From an uncultured Bacteroidales bacterium (GTDB lineage: Bacteria; Bacteroidota; Bacteroidia; Bacteroidales; Paludibacteraceae), in assembly GCA_902774185.1 (NCBI GenBank), contig CACYHE010000020.1, positions 1 to 51,709 on the forward strand: a stretch of DNA of 51,709 nt, written 5' to 3'. The first letter of the stretch is position 1. Every line of letters begins with the position of its first letter. Position numbers and translations under genes: made by a program. The notes below the pieces were generated by a model. The model worked only from the letters and a program-made list of their open reading frames with translations, did no database searches and was not told where the DNA came from. Of this stretch, positions 48,040 to 51,709 are shown piece after piece.

Positions 48040-48064
48040 ATTGAAACACGTTTTTTGTCCAAAT

Positions 48065-49420
48065 CTATACTGTTCTATCATTTTTCTTCTCCGCCAAAAA
48101 ACGTTTGAGGAGGAAGGTTAGGAAATATGGGAAAGTATAAAACGCACCGTTCCATCCGATATTCTTATAGCCCAATTTGATACCATAGTGAACATCCGGA
48201 TAGGAATCCCATTTGATAAGATTATTCAGCGAGGCGGTCGCGCCATCTTTCGCTTTGACTTCTACCGGTATCAATGAATCGGCATCACGCACAAAGAAAT
48301 CCATCTCCAACGATGGGTTATCGTGACGATAGAAATACAATTGTTCGTAGCCGGACTTGCACAACATCTCACCCACCACATTCTCATAGATGGCACCTTT
48401 ATATGTGCCAAAGTTCTTATTGGCGCGCAAGTCCTCTTGCGCCTCTTCATCCAAGGACGCGATAAGCAGTCCGGTATCATGGTAATACAACTTGTAGTAC
48501 TCCGGATTATAGTTGCCCTTCAGCGGTAGCTCCACATTATTCAAACAATAACAGGGATTGATCACCCCCGCTTCTTTCAACCAATCTACCGCTCCGATGT
48601 ACTCCCTGTTTCGCGCGCCTTTGGCAACCTTTGTTATTTGGTACTTCTTGTTCTCCTTGGCCAAGAAAGTGGAAATATGGTTATATACCGCCAAAACTTT
48701 TGCCTTGTCGGTTTCTTTAGCATACTTCGTGATATCTTCCTCGTAGTCCTTCAGCAATTGACGCTGCAACTTGAGCGTACCTTCAAAATGCCCGTTGTCT
48801 ATGTACATCTTCACTACTTCCGGCATGCCTCCAAGCGTCATATAGTCGCGGAAAAGATCCATCATCGTGTCCAATTCCAATTGGGAGAACGGTTGAAGGG
48901 AGATCATATGTTGATAGAGATCTTCAATTTGACCACGCGAGTAGCCCTTCGCCCACAGGAACTCTTCAAAGTCCATCGAGTGCATCTCGTAGTCATCCTT
49001 AAAACCAACCGCATTAGACTCGATTTCCTCGTAGTAGATACCCATTAATGATCCTGAGCAGATAACGTCGTAACGGCCATCCAGACAGAAAGATTTGAGC
49101 GAGGTGGCGCAGTCGGGACATTTCTGCAACTCATCGAAAAAGAAAAGTGTCTTATGCGGAATGAATTTCCATGAAGGCTCCAAAAGGGATATATTCTTGA
49201 TAATCGTATCCACCTCATAACCATTATCAAAGATTGCTCTGAACTTTTTTTGAAGCACAAAGTTGATCTCGATTACCGACTCATAATTCGCTTTACCGAA
49301 CGCGCGAATGGACTCCGTTTTGCCAATTTGTCGCGCACCCTTAACTATCAAAGGTTTTCTCTTTGATTCTTTCTTCCATTCGAGAAGATATGTATCTATC
49401 TTTCTTTCAAGTAGTTGCAT
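48065..49420 (-). CDS. AAA ATPase with DUF4143 domain
   Basis: 451 residues. Walker A GARQIGKT (28-35), Walker B LFFFDELQ (Asp96, Glu97), a sensor-like VICSGSLMGI, then a winged-helix region and a C-terminal DUF4143 nuclease-like fold (LEMDFFVRD, LIPVEVKAKDG). This family is very abundant in anaerobes, often in many copies, and is treated as an accessory ATPase; its substrate is unknown and a defence or mobile role is only inference. Own promoter, terminator shared with the lipoprotein gene. Confidence 0.9.
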   Translation of the reverse strand: MQLLERKIDTYLLEWKKESKRKPLIVKGARQIGKTESIRAFGKANYESVIEINFVLQKKFRAIFDNGYEVDTIIKNISLLEPSWKFIPHKTLFFFDELQKCPDCATSLKSFCLDGRYDVICSGSLMGIYYEEIESNAVGFKDDYEMHSMDFEEFLWAKGYSRGQIEDLYQHMISLQPFSQLELDTMMDLFRDYMTLGGMPEVVKMYIDNGHFEGTLKLQRQLLKDYEEDITKYAKETDKAKVLAVYNHISTFLAKENKKYQITKVAKGARNREYIGAVDWLKEAGVINPCYCLNNVELPLKGNYNPEYYKLYYHDTGLLIASLDEEAQEDLRANKNFGTYKGAIYENVVGEMLCKSGYEQLYFYRHDNPSLEMDFFVRDADSLIPVEVKAKDGATASLNNLIKWDSYPDVHYGIKLGYKNIGWNGAFYTFPYFLTFLLKRFLAEKKNDRTV

Positions 49421-49508
49421 GACATTAAATCACATATTTTGACATGAAAAATCAACAAAATTCACATTTTCGGCATATAAATTATGCCATAAATCACAAA
49501 ATCTGCTG

Positions 49509-49540
49509 CAAAGGTAGTACTTTTTTTTGAATTGAGCAAA
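49509..49540 (-). promoter_or_regulatory. Promoter of the AAA/DUF4143 gene
   Basis: TTTG (49537-49540), 20 bases, TACCTTTG (49509-49516). Confidence 0.78.
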
Positions 49541-49595
49541 TAATTTGGGCGTTTTTTGTCCAAATCTACACTTTTACCCACATTTGGAAGAAAAA

Positions 49596-50762
49596 TCAAC
49601 TCTCACTACTCCACTCACGGGGAGTGATGCCGGTTTCACGGGCAAAGATACGAGAGAAGACGACAGGGGAAGAGAAACCGCTCTGCTCCGCTACATCCTG
49701 TAGTTTCATGTCGGGATGCTCGGTCATGAGGCGTTTTGCCTCATCGATACGGTATTTGGTGACGAACTGATAGAAGCTACATCCGTATTCGGTATTGATG
49801 AGTTGACTGAGATAGGTTCGGTTAAGTGGCAAGATCTGCCGTAAGTCCAACAGACGGAACTCAGGATTGAGGTAGGGTTTTTCCGCTTCCATCCATTCTT
49901 CCAATATACGTTTGTATTCGGCATTGGACACGGTAGATGTCTCCTGCGACGCCTCCTCTGTTTCCTCTTCATTCGTCTCTTTTGTTGCCTCCTCTATCCA
50001 TGGTTTGGAATGGAAGATGATCTGGTCATTGGTATAGATGATGACGAAGAACATCAGCCATTGTTGGGTAAAAAGTCGCGTGGGTTCGTCGGAGAAACAG
50101 ATATAGGTATACGATATGCCTAAGATCAGCGCCATCTGCAGGTAGCGAATGATCCATCGCTCATCGGTTTGCTCCACCGAGCCGTAGTTCTCCTCGGCGT
50201 ATCGACGGTAGTAATGCACGTGCCTGAACAACAGCGCCACCCATACCACCGGAACAAGCGCCAAGAGCCACCTCAGGTCCCATGGAACGAACATGTCAAT
50301 AGCTCCGAGCACGACCACCGGCAGAATACGTTTCAGACTGTTCTTCATCGTCAACCAACCGGGGTTCAAGAGCTCTGACGGATAAGCGAGTATAAGCCAC
50401 GCGAGCAGATCACCGCCCACCATCTCCCAGCCCTCAAAAGCAAAGGTGCCCTCTGCCGGCAGCAATTCGGCGTTAACGGACAAACGATAACTGACACCTG
50501 CAATCATTATGGCCGAAATCGTACCCATAATCCATGCTTGTACATTCCGCACGCGGATGCCATCGGCATGACGTATCATCGTCCAGGTGTTGATCAGCGT
50601 CACTGTAATGATGGAGGCGTTCTGTATGGGAGAAATGATCTCGTAAAACAGTTTGTGCGGGATAAGGGGCGCAAGCCAGTAACTCAACCCAACCAATGTT
50701 AGCAGTACTAACCCAAATAGATACTCTTCTTTGTATTCAACAAGGAATTTGCGAAGACTCAT
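49596..50762 (-). CDS. Multi-helix membrane AraC-family regulator with G9 tract at its start
   Basis: 388 residues from ATG 50762 (MSLRKFLVEYKEEYLFG). About seven membrane helices to residue 245, a Glu/Thr-rich linker, then an AraC/XylS domain (LLDLRQILPLNRTYLSQLI, LQDVAEQSGFSSPVVFSRIF). It is a paralogue of the 402-residue regulator at 34425. A second in-frame ATG at 50783 would add MLLGGGK, encoded across a run of nine G; predicted transcription starts near 50807, so both ATGs are in the message. The longer frame reaching 51260 only reads backwards through the divergent tsaC gene and is not real. Confidence 0.88.
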   Translation of the reverse strand: MSLRKFLVEYKEEYLFGLVLLTLVGLSYWLAPLIPHKLFYEIISPIQNASIITVTLINTWTMIRHADGIRVRNVQAWIMGTISAIMIAGVSYRLSVNAELLPAEGTFAFEGWEMVGGDLLAWLILAYPSELLNPGWLTMKNSLKRILPVVVLGAIDMFVPWDLRWLLALVPVVWVALLFRHVHYYRRYAEENYGSVEQTDERWIIRYLQMALILGISYTYICFSDEPTRLFTQQWLMFFVIIYTNDQIIFHSKPWIEEATKETNEEETEEASQETSTVSNAEYKRILEEWMEAEKPYLNPEFRLLDLRQILPLNRTYLSQLINTEYGCSFYQFVTKYRIDEAKRLMTEHPDMKLQDVAEQSGFSSPVVFSRIFARETGITPREWSSES

Positions 50763-50766
50763 TTTA

Positions 50767-50775
50767 CCCCCCCCC
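50767..50775 (-). repeat. Homopolymer G9 tract upstream of the AraC start
   Basis: Nine G on the minus strand, four bases before ATG 50762. Gain or loss of one base would take the upstream ATG (50783) out of frame and change the spacing of a G-rich ribosome-binding region. Confidence 0.85.
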
Positions 50776-50813
50776 AATAGCATAATTCGATGCGTGTTTT
50801 TCAAAAACGAATG

Positions 50814-50845
50814 CAAAGGTACTGCTTTTTTTGCAAATATGCAAG
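50814..50845 (-). promoter_or_regulatory. Promoter of the AraC gene at 49596
   Basis: CTTG (50842-50845), 20 bases, TACCTTTG (50814-50821). Confidence 0.72.
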
Positions 50846-50883
50846 AGTTGAAAGAAAAAAGTCGAAAGAAAAAAGTGTTTTTT

Positions 50884-50915
50884 CTTGCATATGTCACGAA
50901 AAAGCAGTACTTTTG
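50884..50915 (+). promoter_or_regulatory. Promoter of the tsaC-like gene
   Basis: CTTG (50884-50887), 20 bases, TACTTTTG (50908-50915). The start codon lies 10 bases further, so the message is leaderless or nearly so. Confidence 0.75.
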
Positions 50916-50924
50916 CAGCGCAAA

Positions 50925-51551
50925 ATGGAAAACGGACGTTACGATAAGGAGGATTTGCAGGAGGCGCTGCGCGTACTGCGTGCCGGAGGGATCATCGTGT
51001 ATCCTACCGATACGGTATGGGGGATAGGTTGCGATGCCACGAACGAGGAGGCGGTGCGTAAGATCTACCGTCTCAAGCAACGGGAGGACAGTAAGTCGAT
51101 GTTGGTACTGATGGACAGTGAGGCGAAGTTGCCGTATTATGTGGGCGATATACCGGAGGCGGCAGAGATGCTGTTGGATTGTTGTAATGGTGAAAATGGT
51201 GACGCTTCGCTTAATGGTGAAAATGGTGATAGCAAACCGATGACAATTATTTATCCGCATGCACGGAACCTGGCAGGGAACCTGATCGCGGAAGACGGCA
51301 GTATCGGTATCCGTATCACGAACGAGGCGTTCAGCAAGGCGCTCTGTGCGCAGTTACGTCATCCGCTGGTATCGACGAGTGCCAACATCAGCGGTCATCC
51401 TACGGCGCGGTTCTTCCATGAGATAGAACAGGAGGTGCTGGACGGCGCGGATTATGTATGCCGGTTCCGTAGGGACGATGAGACACCCCACGAACCCTCC
51501 TCGATCATCAAGATCAATGCCGATGGCTCGTTTCGGATTATAAGAAGCTAA
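50925..51551 (+). CDS. Threonylcarbamoyl-AMP synthase (TsaC/Sua5/YwlC family)
   Basis: Makes threonylcarbamoyl-AMP from threonine, bicarbonate and ATP for t6A37 of ANN-reading tRNAs. The 208-residue protein has the family N-terminus GGIIVYPTDTVWGIGCDA (26-43), KxR-type KQREDSKSM, and PLVSTSANISG. It is single-domain, without the Sua5 C-terminal domain. I use ATG 50925, since upstream in-frame starts precede the promoter. A repetitive insert, NGENGDASLNGENGD at about 88-102, sits where the family normally has a short loop; a functional enzyme remains likely since the motifs are intact. Confidence 0.92.
   Translation: MENGRYDKEDLQEALRVLRAGGIIVYPTDTVWGIGCDATNEEAVRKIYRLKQREDSKSMLVLMDSEAKLPYYVGDIPEAAEMLLDCCNGENGDASLNGENGDSKPMTIIYPHARNLAGNLIAEDGSIGIRITNEAFSKALCAQLRHPLVSTSANISGHPTARFFHEIEQEVLDGADYVCRFRRDDETPHEPSSIIKINADGSFRIIRS
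51186..51230 (+). repeat. In-frame 9-base repeat inside the tsaC-like gene
   Basis: AATGGTGAAAATGGTGA occurs twice, separated by CGCTTCGCTT; each copy is itself two AATGGTGA units. It encodes the NGENGD insert. Confidence 0.85.
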
Positions 51552-51603
51552 TTAAATAAGAAAATAAACCAGTAGTGTCCCATTAAAAATAAACAAAAAC
51601 CAA

Positions 51604-51709
51604 CAAAACCCTTTGAGTGCTTTAGAAGCGAGGCTTCTTTTACAAATTGCTACTAAAACCTGCTTGTAAGCAAGCTTCCAGACAGATTTTACTACCAATT
51701 TGCAAACTC
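51604..51709 (+). repeat. Dispersed repeat, copy B, at the window edge
   Basis: Resembles 45828-45934: ACCCTTTGAGTGCTTTAG, a GAAGCGAGGCTTC hairpin, then CTACTAAAACC, TAAGCAAGCTT and GATTTTACTA. It may continue beyond the window. The 50 bases before it (AGTAGTGTCCCATTAAAA and on) are not shared with copy A. No terminator is evident after the tsaC-like gene. Confidence 0.55.

Noticed and set aside
50763-51260. N-terminal extension of the AraC regulator to 51260
   Set aside because: It reads antisense through the tsaC-like gene and precedes the predicted promoter.
51552-51603. Insertion-sequence end at AGTAGTGTCCCA
   Set aside because: No transposase or matching inverted repeat is in the window; only the dispersed repeat next to it can be supported.

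Overview
The window looks like a chromosomal stretch from an uncultured gut-type member of the Bacteroidales (Bacteroidota). The reasons are: a promoter grammar of the Bacteroides type (TTTG or CTTG, 20 bases, then TAnnTTTG) that recurs with fixed spacing at almost every transcription unit; families largely confined to this phylum (short NfeD with FloA, DUF4293-like, DUF3987, membrane-anchored AraC regulators, Listeria-Bacteroides repeats, fimbrillin-like lipoprotein with a SVRLIRD ending); scarce Shine-Dalgarno sites; and large secreted proteins sharing one short C-terminal tail. I do not place it below order level.

Layout. 1-2200: end of a frameshifted surface-protein gene, a YoeB-type toxin-antitoxin pair, and tRNA-Met behind a structured leader. 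2212-12218: a housekeeping block with topA on the minus strand and, divergently, a seven-gene run nfeD, floA, nitrilase, recJ, tdk, priA, uridine-kinase-like gene. 12350-15828: tRNA-Pro(CGG), then the minus-strand unit pckA, DUF4293-like, DUF2130. 16015-26531: a giant 3370-residue surface protein followed at once by a 133-residue protein with a C-terminal anchor. 26736-35633: a short peptide gene, hipBA with two palindromic operators, another short peptide gene, a large modular surface protein broken by a frameshift, and two membrane-bound AraC regulators upstream of it. 36049-40550: accessory genes (DUF1016 nuclease, hypothetical, DUF3987 ATPase carrying an in-frame 63-base triplication, hypothetical). 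40578-47980: a second frameshifted surface protein, and divergently a short peptide gene with a fimbrillin/FISUMP-type lipoprotein. 48065-51551: an AAA/DUF4143 ATPase, a third membrane AraC regulator with a G9 tract at its start, and a TsaC/Sua5-family gene.

How the parts fit. The housekeeping run concerns nucleotides and DNA repair/replication restart. The rest is dominated by cell-surface proteins, probably exported by one route because three share the same tail ending in GQxVK, with membrane-embedded transcription factors and short MKK-type peptides beside them. Two features cut across the whole window: gene junctions filled with 7-base tandem repeats of differing sequence, and single-base frameshifts in three of the four large surface-protein genes. 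The first is the most distinctive structural signal; the second may be biology (phase variation or decay) or assembly error and needs read-level checking.
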